44,351 nt of DNA, from positions 1-44,351 of IMG/VR virus record IMGVR_UViG_3300043119_000970; one strand, 5' to 3'. The notes beneath the pieces were generated by a model. The model had not been told where the DNA came from, did not search any database, and saw only the letters and a list, made by a program, of their open reading frames with translations. The DNA comes from a virus. Positions within the stretch are counted from its first letter, which is position 1; every line of letters begins with the position of its first letter. Below, in pieces: positions 23,094-29,936 of this stretch. The translations under genes were made by a program, and so were the position numbers.

Positions 23094-24329
23094 ATGGCGA
23101 ATTTTTTTAAATGGCTATTTAAGGCGAGGGCAGAACCCACGGACAGTGTCAGCAGTGCACCGAACTTTTATATGGGTCAAAGTATATCGGGGAAAATTGT
23201 CAATGAACGAAGTTCCATGCAGACCACAGCAGTCTTTGCCTGTGTGCGAATCATTGCTGAGACGGTGGCATCTTTACCCCTTCACACGTACAGGTATCAA
23301 GGTGACGGCAAAGAAAAGATGTACACCCACCCGCTGTATAGGATTTTACACGATGAACCAAACCCGGAGATGACCTCTTTTACCTTAAGAGAAACCATGA
23401 TGACCCACCTTCTTCTATGGGGAAATGCCTACTGCCAGATCATTCGAAATGGCAAAGGGGAAGTGGTGCATCTTTATCCCCTGATTCCCGACAAGATGAT
23501 GGTGGATAGAGATAAGAATGGCAATCTCTACTACGCTTATAGGAAGGATACCACCACCCATTATCTAGGGCCGGAGGATGTTCTTCATGTACCTGGTCTT
23601 GGCTTTGATGGCGTCATGGGTTACTCACCGGTGGCTCTTGCGAAAAATGCCATCGGACTTAACATTGCCGCTGAAGAATATGGTGGTAGGTTCTTTGCCA
23701 ATAACGCAACACCTAGCGGTATTCTTTCAACATCAGGAACCATCAAGGATCCTTCAAAAGTGAGAGATGCTTGGCAGGCGGCCTATGGAGGAAGTGGAAA
23801 CAGCAACAAGGTGGCAGTCCTTGAAGATGGCCTTCAGTACCAAGCCATAAGCATGCCAAACTCCGATGCTCAGTTTCTAGAGACGAGGAAGTTTCAGATA
23901 GAAGAGATTTGTAGAATCTTTCAAGTGCCACCCCATATGGTAGCGGACCTTAGCAAGAGTTCATTCAGTAACATTGAGAACCAGTCCATCAGCTTTGTGG
24001 TTCACACTATCCGGCCATGGCTGGTTCGAATAGAGCAGGCTATGAACAAGAAGCTCTTTCTTGAAAAAGAGAAAGGGCAGTGCTTTGTGTCCTTCAATGC
24101 ATCGGCACTGATGCGAGGGGATTATAAATCCAGGATGGATGGATACGCCATCGGAATTCAGAATGGTTTCTTCTCCGTTAATGATGTAAGAAGGATGGAG
24201 AACATGGATCCTATACCTGATGAAGAAGGTGGGAATCTCTATTTGGCGAACGGAAATCTTTTGCCTTTAAAGATGGCAGGCGCCTACGCGAAGAAAGCAT
24301 TGGATGAGTCTGGTGGTGATGAGCCTTGA
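23094..24329 (+). CDS. Portal protein, HK97 family
   Basis: The 411-residue protein carries the HK97-family portal pattern: VNERSSMQTTAVFACVRIIAETVASLPLHTY, LLLWGNAYCQIIRN, DVLHVPGLGFDGVMGYSPV, and EICRIFQVPPHMVADLSKSSFSNIE. It forms the dodecameric ring at the capsid vertex through which DNA passes. Full length for the family. The start ATG 23094 follows GAAGGGGGTG at a slightly long spacing. A strong terminator separates it from the protease gene. Confidence 0.93.
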   Translation: MANFFKWLFKARAEPTDSVSSAPNFYMGQSISGKIVNERSSMQTTAVFACVRIIAETVASLPLHTYRYQGDGKEKMYTHPLYRILHDEPNPEMTSFTLRETMMTHLLLWGNAYCQIIRNGKGEVVHLYPLIPDKMMVDRDKNGNLYYAYRKDTTTHYLGPEDVLHVPGLGFDGVMGYSPVALAKNAIGLNIAAEEYGGRFFANNATPSGILSTSGTIKDPSKVRDAWQAAYGGSGNSNKVAVLEDGLQYQAISMPNSDAQFLETRKFQIEEICRIFQVPPHMVADLSKSSFSNIENQSISFVVHTIRPWLVRIEQAMNKKLFLEKEKGQCFVSFNASALMRGDYKSRMDGYAIGIQNGFFSVNDVRRMENMDPIPDEEGGNLYLANGNLLPLKMAGAYAKKALDESGGDEP

Positions 24330-24414
24330 TGACATGTGAATAACTATGTGCATAAGCATGTGTGCAACTGCACCATTTCTGTGGACAAATACAAACTTAA
24401 TACGATGTATCAAC

Positions 24415-24446
24415 AGCATTTCTCGAAATCGAGGAGTGCTTTTTTC
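24415..24446 (+). terminator. Strong terminator between portal and protease genes
   Basis: AGCATTTCTCG pairs with CGAGGAGTGCT (11 pairs including two G-T) around AAAT, followed by six T residues. It lies inside the head operon with no obvious promoter after it. The rest of 24330-24470 holds no gene. Confidence 0.75.
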
Positions 24447-24470
24447 ATGATGAGAAAGGAGGTCGATTAG

Positions 24471-25277
24471 ATGGATAAATTTTGGCGGTGGGTGGTGAAT
24501 GAAGCCGAGGAGACTACAGTGAGAACCCTGCACCTTGAAGGGTACATTGCAGAGTCCTCTTGGTTTGACGATGACATCACCCCTAAACAGTTTAAGACGG
24601 AGCTTTATAGCAGTGGCCCGGAGACAGATGACATTGTTGTAAAGATACACTCGCCAGGTGGAGATACCTTCGCTGCTGCACAGATTTACAACATGCTTAA
24701 AGAGTATCCAGGCAAGGTCAGTGTCCATATAGATGGACTCGCAGCCAGTGCCGCTTCTGTCATTGCCATGGCAGGAGATGAGGTGTGTGTTTCTCCGCTA
24801 TCAGTGATCATGATCCATAACCCAGCCATGCTTATTGCTGGTGAAGTGGCGGATCTGCAGGTGGGGATTAACCTACTAAGTGAAGTAAAAGAGAGTATTA
24901 TCAATGCTTATCAGACAAAGACAGGGCTTTCCAGAGCGAAAATCTCACACATGATGGACGCAGAAACCTGGATGAGTGCCCACAAAGCCATCGAGCTAAA
25001 GTTTGCCGACAAGATTCTTTATGAATCAGAGCCGGTAGATGAAGGTTCCGGTGGCTTTATCTTTGACCAGATGACAGTGACAAATGCTCTAAGGAACAAA
25101 CTCCCTGGTATTCAGGCGAGGATGAAATACCTCTCAGATAAACAGGGAGAAGAGAAGGTAGCAACACCTGAAGAAGTGCCTATGAACAAAGAACCAAAGC
25201 AAGAACCAGTAGAAAAGACACTTATCCCTATTGCCCAGCTGGAAAGACGGCTGGAGCTGATTAAAAATTGGAGGTAA
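24471..25277 (+). CDS. ClpP-like prohead protease
   Basis: The protein has 268 residues. The ClpP-type serine protease core is clear: KIHSPGGDTFAAAQIYNML (oxyanion region), DGLAASAASVIAMAG with the likely nucleophile Ser, MIHNPAM with the catalytic His, and MDAETWMSAHKAIELKFAD with the Asp. Phage members of this type mature the capsid by cutting scaffold or coat protein. The last ~55 residues form a charged tail. The start ATG 24471 follows AAAGGAGGTC. It is adjacent to the coat gene, as usual. Confidence 0.92.
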   Translation: MDKFWRWVVNEAEETTVRTLHLEGYIAESSWFDDDITPKQFKTELYSSGPETDDIVVKIHSPGGDTFAAAQIYNMLKEYPGKVSVHIDGLAASAASVIAMAGDEVCVSPLSVIMIHNPAMLIAGEVADLQVGINLLSEVKESIINAYQTKTGLSRAKISHMMDAETWMSAHKAIELKFADKILYESEPVDEGSGGFIFDQMTVTNALRNKLPGIQARMKYLSDKQGEEKVATPEEVPMNKEPKQEPVEKTLIPIAQLERRLELIKNWR

Positions 25278-25282
25278 TGAAT

Positions 25283-26476
25283 ATGAGTAAAATTCAAGAA
25301 CTAAGAGAGAAACGCGCCAAGGTTTGGGAGCAGGCTAAGTCATTCCTTGATGAACATCGTCAGGAGAATGGTCTGATCAAACCTGAGGACAATGCCGTCT
25401 ATGAAAAGATGGAAGATGAAGTGGTCAGCCTTGGAAAGGAAATCGAGCGCCTTGAGCGTCAAGAGATGATGGATAGAGAGCTTTCAGCTGCCCTTAGCAA
25501 ACCTCTTGCATCAAGACCTGATAAGATGACCGAAGAAAAAACTGGCAGAGCATCCGATGCCTATAAGAGTGCCTTTTGGGGTGCCATGAGAAACAAGATG
25601 AACCCTGCGGTACACAACGCGCTTCAGATTGGTACCGATTCAGAAGGTGGTTTCCTTGTACCGGATGAGTATGAAAACCAGCTGATTCAGGCACTTGAAG
25701 AGGCTAACATTCTTAGAAATCTGTGTAACGTGATTACGACCAGCTATGGGGATAGAAAGATTCCTGTTGTAGCTAGTCATGGATCCGCCGCATGGATGGA
25801 TGAAGAAGCTGCCTTCACTGAAAGTGATGATGCTTTCACTCAGGTGACCCTGTCAGCTTACAAACTTGGTACCATGCTGAAAGTTTCTGATGAGCTTCTT
25901 AATGATAGCTACTTCGACCTTGAAGCCTACATTGCAGCTGAGTTTGCAAGACGAATCGGTGCCGCAGAGGAGGAAAGCTTCCTCACTGGAAACGGAAGCA
26001 GCAAACCTACAGGTCTTCTTCATACAACTGGTGGAGCGAGCCTTGGCGTGACTGCTGCAAGTGCAACAGCTATCACCATTGATGAGGTGCTGGACCTATA
26101 CCACAGCTTGAAGTCTGCTTACAGAAAGAACGCGACATTCCTTGTGAACGACGCAACCATCAAAGCCATCAGAAAGCTTAAAGATGGTCAGGGTCAGTAC
26201 TTGTGGCAACCATCTGTTCAGGCGGGAACACCAGATACGATTCTCAATCGTCCAGTGGTTACTTCTCAGTACATGCCAACTGCTGCAGCCGGTGAGAAAA
26301 CCATTCTCTTTGGAGACTTTAAGTACTACTGGATTGCTGATCGTCAGGGTAGAACCTTCAAACGTCTGAACGAACTCTATGCAGCAAATGGTCAGGTCGG
26401 ATTCCTTGCATCTCAGAGGCTGGATGCGAAGTTGATCCTTCCTGAAGCCATCAAGGTCCTTCAACAAAAGGCCTAA
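25283..26476 (+). CDS. Major capsid protein, HK97 fold
   Basis: This protein has 397 residues. Residues 1-85 are a coiled-coil delta domain (scaffold-like, LREKRAKVWEQAKSFLDEH, EIERLERQEMMDRELS) removed by the protease. The remainder is the HK97 coat: GTDSEGGFLVPDEYENQLIQAL, ITTSYGDRKIPVV, AYKLGTMLKVSDELLNDS, ARRIGAAEEESFLTGNGSSKPTG, and FGDFKYYWIADRQG. The start ATG 25283 has GGAGG seven bases upstream. It is probably the most highly expressed late gene. Confidence 0.94.
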   Translation: MSKIQELREKRAKVWEQAKSFLDEHRQENGLIKPEDNAVYEKMEDEVVSLGKEIERLERQEMMDRELSAALSKPLASRPDKMTEEKTGRASDAYKSAFWGAMRNKMNPAVHNALQIGTDSEGGFLVPDEYENQLIQALEEANILRNLCNVITTSYGDRKIPVVASHGSAAWMDEEAAFTESDDAFTQVTLSAYKLGTMLKVSDELLNDSYFDLEAYIAAEFARRIGAAEEESFLTGNGSSKPTGLLHTTGGASLGVTAASATAITIDEVLDLYHSLKSAYRKNATFLVNDATIKAIRKLKDGQGQYLWQPSVQAGTPDTILNRPVVTSQYMPTAAAGEKTILFGDFKYYWIADRQGRTFKRLNELYAANGQVGFLASQRLDAKLILPEAIKVLQQKA

Positions 26477-26486
26477 GTAATTTAAC

Positions 26487-26517
26487 GGGAAGGTGGTCCT
26501 AGTTACTGCCTTCCTTT
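26487..26517 (+). terminator. Weak hairpin after the capsid gene
   Basis: GGAAGG pairs with CCTTCC (26509-26514) around a 15-base loop, followed by TTTC. It could reduce read-through or protect the capsid mRNA end. Confidence 0.4.
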
Positions 26518-26540
26518 CACTTTCATAAGGAGGGAAAACC

Positions 26541-26765
26541 ATGGGATATAACACGAAAAACTATACCGAGCAGGGTGGCGATAAAACCATTATCGGTGGA
26601 GAGCTTGCCGTTACGGCAGAAGGGAAAGTTACCTTCAACGGGACACAGTTGAAACCTGCAGCGCTTCAAGCAGACAGCACCGCTGTAGATGTGGCGGACC
26701 TGGTGGCTGATTTCAATGCCTTGCTTTTAAAGCTTAAAACCGCTGGCCTGATGGAAAGCGAGTGA
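26541..26765 (+). CDS. Head fiber-like protein
   Basis: The 74-residue protein resembles short phage head-fiber proteins: GGELAVTAEGKVTFNGTQLKPAALQADSTA then VADLVADFNALLLKLKTAGLM. The beta-rich front and helical, trimer-prone end fit a capsid decoration. The start ATG 26541 follows AAGGAGGG. The position just after the coat gene agrees. Confidence 0.75.
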   Translation: MGYNTKNYTEQGGDKTIIGGELAVTAEGKVTFNGTQLKPAALQADSTAVDVADLVADFNALLLKLKTAGLMESE

Positions 26766-26771
26766 TGGTAG

Positions 26772-27080
26772 ATGACGCTTCTTGAGAAGGTAAAACAAAA
26801 TCTCATTGTAACCCATAATGAGGATGATACCTTACTGGAAGGTGTAATCGCCGCAGCCATCAGCTACGCCGAAGGTTATCAGCATCTAGGGACGGACTTC
26901 TACACAGAAAACACCATGTCACCGACCACCGAGCAAGGAGTCATTATGCTGGCTTCTCATTTTTATGAGAGTCGTGATGGCTCCACCGGTGGTTTTTTTA
27001 ATGACAATGTCAGTGCTTCAGAGCAGGTGTGGAAGACGGTCCATCTACTTCTACGCATGGGAAAGGAGTGGCAGGTCTGA
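26772..27080 (+). CDS. Head-tail connector (gp6-like)
   Basis: This 102-residue helical protein has the gp6-like connector pattern: LLEKVKQNLIVTHNEDDTLLEGVIAAAISYAEGYQ, then EQGVIMLASHFYESRDGST, and VWKTVHLLLRMGKEWQV. It forms a ring under the portal. The start ATG 26772 has only a weak ribosome site and probably relies on coupling with the gene just before. Confidence 0.85.
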   Translation: MTLLEKVKQNLIVTHNEDDTLLEGVIAAAISYAEGYQHLGTDFYTENTMSPTTEQGVIMLASHFYESRDGSTGGFFNDNVSASEQVWKTVHLLLRMGKEWQV

Positions 27081-27259
27081 TGAAACGGCTATGGGTGAAG
27101 AAAAGAAGGAAACGTCAGAAAAGATGCTACCGAAAAGGCAGGCGAAAGGATCGCAGTCATGGATATGAGGAAAAGGCAGTAAAGGCAGGTGAAGAGTATG
27201 AGCTTTGGGAAGATGAACACCCGAATCGACATCATCGATACGATTCCCATGAAGGATGA
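27080..27259 (+). CDS. Possible small Arg/Lys-rich protein
   Basis: A 59-residue frame begins at ATG 27080, sharing one base with the connector stop. The front is extremely basic (KRLWVKKRRKRQKRCYRKGRRKD), and the rest overlaps the next gene in another frame. It could be a real coupled gene or the by-product of a purine-rich gap. There is no clear ribosome site. Confidence 0.25.
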   Translation: MKRLWVKKRRKRQKRCYRKGRRKDRSHGYEEKAVKAGEEYELWEDEHPNRHHRYDSHEG

Positions 27260-27527
27260 TGAAGGATTCTCTTCAAAGGGAGAAGAGGTCATCGCCAGTG
27301 TTCGTGCGTATAGGGATGAAAGACACGGTTCAAGAAAGTGGGCCAATATGGCCGCCTACACCAAAGCGAGTGCCACCTTTCAGTTTAGACGGATTCCTGA
27401 TGTGGTGATTGAACCTGGTATGCTGATTCGCTGCGATACCGGTGAATACAAAGTCTTAAGCGTTGAGGTTATTATGGGATTTTATTTAGAAGTAGCAGCA
27501 GAAAAGATTGAAGCCACGAAGGACTAG
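27198..27527 (+). CDS. Head-tail joining/closure protein
   Basis: This 109-residue protein fits the phage head-tail joining family: KMNTRIDIIDTIPMKDDEGF, EEVIASVRAYRDERHGSRKW, ATFQFRRIPDVVIEPGMLIRC and YKVLSVEVIMGFYLEVAAEKI. It is a small beta barrel that closes the connector before tail joining. The start ATG 27198 lies after GGCAGGTGAAG. The order connector-closure-gp10-tail completion is standard. Confidence 0.85.
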   Translation: MSFGKMNTRIDIIDTIPMKDDEGFSSKGEEVIASVRAYRDERHGSRKWANMAAYTKASATFQFRRIPDVVIEPGMLIRCDTGEYKVLSVEVIMGFYLEVAAEKIEATKD

Positions 27528-27538
27528 GAGGTGATTTC

Positions 27539-27970
27539 ATGGCAAGATCAAGTTTTAAAATGCCAGAGGACTTCTTGTTAAAGGTATCGACTTTGGCAGA
27601 GAAGACCGATGAAATCATCCCTAAGGTCCTGGAAGCTGGTGGCGAAGTGGTGAAAGCCAAAGTGAAGTCAAACCTTCAGGCGAGCATTGGAAATGACACA
27701 AAACTTCCATCAAGGTCTACTGGAGAGCTGATTGATGCACTCGGTGTAACGCCTGCTGGCGTGGATCGAGATGGCAATTACAATGTGAAGGTGGGCTTTG
27801 ATGAACCGCGAAAAGACGGAGAATCAAATGCTAAACTTGCCAATATCTTAGAGTACGGTAAGTCTGGCCAGCCGGCTAAGCCATTCTTAAAGCCAGCAAA
27901 AACAGCCAGTCGAAATGCCTGCATAGATGCGATGAAAAGAAAGCTGGATGAAGAGATTAGCAAAATCTAA
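27539..27970 (+). CDS. HK97 gp10-like tail-component protein
   Basis: The 143-residue protein matches the HK97 gp10 family: LAEKTDEIIPKVLEAGGEVVKAKVKSNL, STGELIDALGVTP, YNVKVGFDEPRKDG and the typical ANILEYGKSGQPAKPFLKPA. It is involved in the head-tail interface. The start ATG 27539 follows GGAGGTGATTTC. Confidence 0.88.
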   Translation: MARSSFKMPEDFLLKVSTLAEKTDEIIPKVLEAGGEVVKAKVKSNLQASIGNDTKLPSRSTGELIDALGVTPAGVDRDGNYNVKVGFDEPRKDGESNAKLANILEYGKSGQPAKPFLKPAKTASRNACIDAMKRKLDEEISKI

Positions 27971-27990
27971 AGATAAGGAGGGCGAGCCAA

Positions 27991-28338
27991 ATGTATAACA
28001 GTATTTTGAAGGATATAGGCGAGGTCCTTGAGCCTTTGGGGATTCCTATTGAAACAGGTGTGTTCAGCAAAAAAACGCCGGATGAATACCTGGTCCTTAC
28101 CCCTATGAGTGATATCTTCGACCATTATGCTGACGATCTGCCAGGAGCAGAACTGCAGGAAGTTCGCCTCTCCTTATTTTCTAAAGGCAACTACCAGGCG
28201 AGAAAAAATGAAGTGGTAAAAGTACTACTTGAATCAGGCTTTATTATAACGGACAGAAGGTATCTTGGATATGAAGAAGATACCGGTTTTCACCACTTCG
28301 CCATTGATGTGGCAAAGGAATACGAAGTGAATTTTTAG
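27991..28338 (+). CDS. Tail completion/terminator protein
   Basis: This 115-residue protein has the alpha/beta pattern of siphovirus tail terminators: ILKDIGEVLEPLGIPIETGVF, EYLVLTPMSD, LQEVRLSLFSKGNYQARKNEV, and ESGFIITDRRY. It sits directly before the major tail protein, the usual place. The start ATG 27991 follows AAGGAGGGCG. Identification is by pattern and position. Confidence 0.75.
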   Translation: MYNSILKDIGEVLEPLGIPIETGVFSKKTPDEYLVLTPMSDIFDHYADDLPGAELQEVRLSLFSKGNYQARKNEVVKVLLESGFIITDRRYLGYEEDTGFHHFAIDVAKEYEVNF

Positions 28339-28376
28339 CTGAAGTAGATTCAGCGATTTTGAAGGAGGAATAAAAC

Positions 28377-29258
28377 ATGGCAACAATTGGACTCGACAGT
28401 CTATACTACGCCAAGATCACAGAAGATGAAAATGGTATCGAAACCTATGGCACACCAAAAGTCCTGGCAAAAGCCATGACAGCAGAACTGAGTGTGGAGC
28501 TGATTGAAGCAATTCTCTATGCAGATGATGGTGCTTCAGAAGTGGTCAAGGAATTCAAAAGCGGCGCACTGACTCTTGGGATTGATGATATTGGCTCGGT
28601 GGTAGCTCAGGATTTAACAGGATGTAAAATCGATAGCAATAATGTTGTGGTTTCAAGAAGTGAAGATGGAGGAAGTCCAGTAGCCATCGGATTTCGTGCA
28701 AAGAAGGCCAATGGGCGCTATAGATATTTTTGGCTTTACAGAGTAATCTTCAGCGTTCCAGCTACCAGTCTTGCGACCAAAGGTGATTCCATTACATTTA
28801 GCAGTCCCACCATAGAGGGAACGGTCTTTAGACGAAACAAACTGGATGGGGAGAACAAGCACCCATGGAAAGCCGAAGTCACCGAAGGAGATAGCGGAGT
28901 TGCACCATCGACTATTTCCGGGTGGTTTACGTCTGTGTATGAACCGGACTTTACTCCGGTTACACCGGCGATTACCATCACGACTCAGCCTGCAGCCCTC
29001 ACCGAAGTGACAGCCGGTAGCATAACTGGAAGTCTTTCTGTGGTGGCAAGCTCCAATACGTCTAACCCTGTAACGTATCAGTGGTATGAAAACACCATCG
29101 ACAGTTCTACAGGCGGTACACCAATTAATGGAGAGACCTCTGCCAGCTTTGATATCCCAACGGACCTTGTGGCAGATACCTATTACTATTACTGTGTGCT
29201 GAACTTAAGTGGAGCAGATCCTGTGACCACTGAGGTAGCAACAGTAATCGTATCTTAA
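28377..29258 (+). CDS. Major tail protein with C-terminal Ig-like domain
   Basis: This protein has 293 residues. Residues 1-195 resemble the phi13-type major tail tube protein (GLDSLYYAKITED, AKAMTAELSVELIEAILYADD, GALTLGIDDIG, FRAKKANGRYRYFWLYRV). Residues about 200-293 are an immunoglobulin-like domain (TITTQPAALTEVTAGSITGS, VTYQWYENTIDSSTGG, YYYYCVLNLSG), probably displayed on the tube surface and able to bind carbohydrates or cells weakly. The start ATG 28377 follows GAAGGAGG. An in-frame fusion, no frameshift. Confidence 0.9.
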   Translation: MATIGLDSLYYAKITEDENGIETYGTPKVLAKAMTAELSVELIEAILYADDGASEVVKEFKSGALTLGIDDIGSVVAQDLTGCKIDSNNVVVSRSEDGGSPVAIGFRAKKANGRYRYFWLYRVIFSVPATSLATKGDSITFSSPTIEGTVFRRNKLDGENKHPWKAEVTEGDSGVAPSTISGWFTSVYEPDFTPVTPAITITTQPAALTEVTAGSITGSLSVVASSNTSNPVTYQWYENTIDSSTGGTPINGETSASFDIPTDLVADTYYYYCVLNLSGADPVTTEVATVIVS

Positions 29259-29272
29259 TGGAGGGAAGATAA

Positions 29273-29683
29273 ATGGCAGATGAAAATGTAAAACTAACAC
29301 AAGCAGCTGAAGATAGAAGCGCCACCATCGAAATCGGAGGCATAGAATTTAAGCTGGTACTCACCACGAAGGCAACAAAAGAAATTGCAGGGCGTTATGG
29401 TGGTCTTGAAAACCTGGGCGAGAAGCTCATGAAAACTGAGAACTTTGAAATGGCACTTTCTGAGATTGTGTGGCTGATTACACTTTTGGCCAATCAGTCC
29501 ATCTTGATTCATAACATCAGGAATAAGGATCATAGAAAAGAGCTCCTCACCGAAGAAGAAGTGGAGCTTCTCACCACACCTTTTGATCTAGCGACCTACA
29601 AGAACGCCATCATGGCCAGTATGATGAAGGGGACCGAGAGAAATGTGGAGAGCGAACCTTCAAAAAACGAGGTAGTCGGGTAA
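29273..29683 (+). CDS. Tail assembly chaperone, unshifted form (gpG-like)
   Basis: The 136-residue protein lies between the tail tube and tape measure genes, the position of gpG-type tail chaperones. It contains FKLVLTTKATKEIAGRYGGLENLGEKL and EIVWLITLLANQSILIHNI. Near the end the heptamer A-AAA-AAC (29662-29668) is in the right phase for a -1 ribosomal slip, giving a longer form. The start ATG 29273 follows ATGGAGGGAAG. The short form presumably coats the tape measure during tail assembly. Confidence 0.88.
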   Translation: MADENVKLTQAAEDRSATIEIGGIEFKLVLTTKATKEIAGRYGGLENLGEKLMKTENFEMALSEIVWLITLLANQSILIHNIRNKDHRKELLTEEEVELLTTPFDLATYKNAIMASMMKGTERNVESEPSKNEVVG

Positions 29684-29871
29684 GTGAGGAGGAGTTATTT
29701 ACCCGACTGATTTACTACGGCACAGTCCATCTTAATCGTAAAGAAGATGAAGTGTGGTTGATGCCTATAGGTTATCTGATGGATCTTTGGGAATGCCACA
29801 AGCAGTTTATTGGCATCGCAAAACCGAAGCTAAATCTATCGATCGATGACGTCATTCCCGCTTGGATCTAG
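29662..29871 (+). CDS. -1 frameshift extension of the tail chaperone (gpGT-like)
   Basis: Slipping back one base on A-AAA-AAC (29662-29668) reads KRGSRVSEEELFTRLIYYG and continues to the TAG at 29869. The fusion has about 199 residues. The extension (GTVHLNRKEDEVWLMPIGYL, IDDVIPAWI) has no start codon or ribosome site of its own, which supports expression by frameshifting, a conserved device in caudovirus tails. The long form binds the tape measure. Confidence 0.82.
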   Translation, partial: KKRGSRVSEEELFTRLIYYGTVHLNRKEDEVWLMPIGYLMDLWECHKQFIGIAKPKLNLSIDDVIPAWI

Positions 29872-29880
29872 ATGATTTTT

Positions 29881-29907
29881 AGACACTTGAGACGAGGTGT
29901 CTTTTTT
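29881..29907 (+). terminator. Intrinsic terminator before the tape measure gene
   Basis: AGACACTT pairs with AGGTGTCT around GAGACG, followed by TTTTTT. It is inside the tail operon; no promoter is evident between it and the next gene. Confidence 0.7.
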
Positions 29908-29936
29908 CATGCCTAATGAGGAGGAGGTGAGACACT

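Noticed and set aside
24267-24728. 153-residue minus-strand frame across the portal-protease gap
   Set aside because: It overlaps two confident genes on the other strand, lacks a convincing start signal and shows no protein family features.
26096-26554. 152-residue minus-strand frame
   Set aside because: It is antisense to the end of the major capsid gene; composition and position mark it as a shadow.
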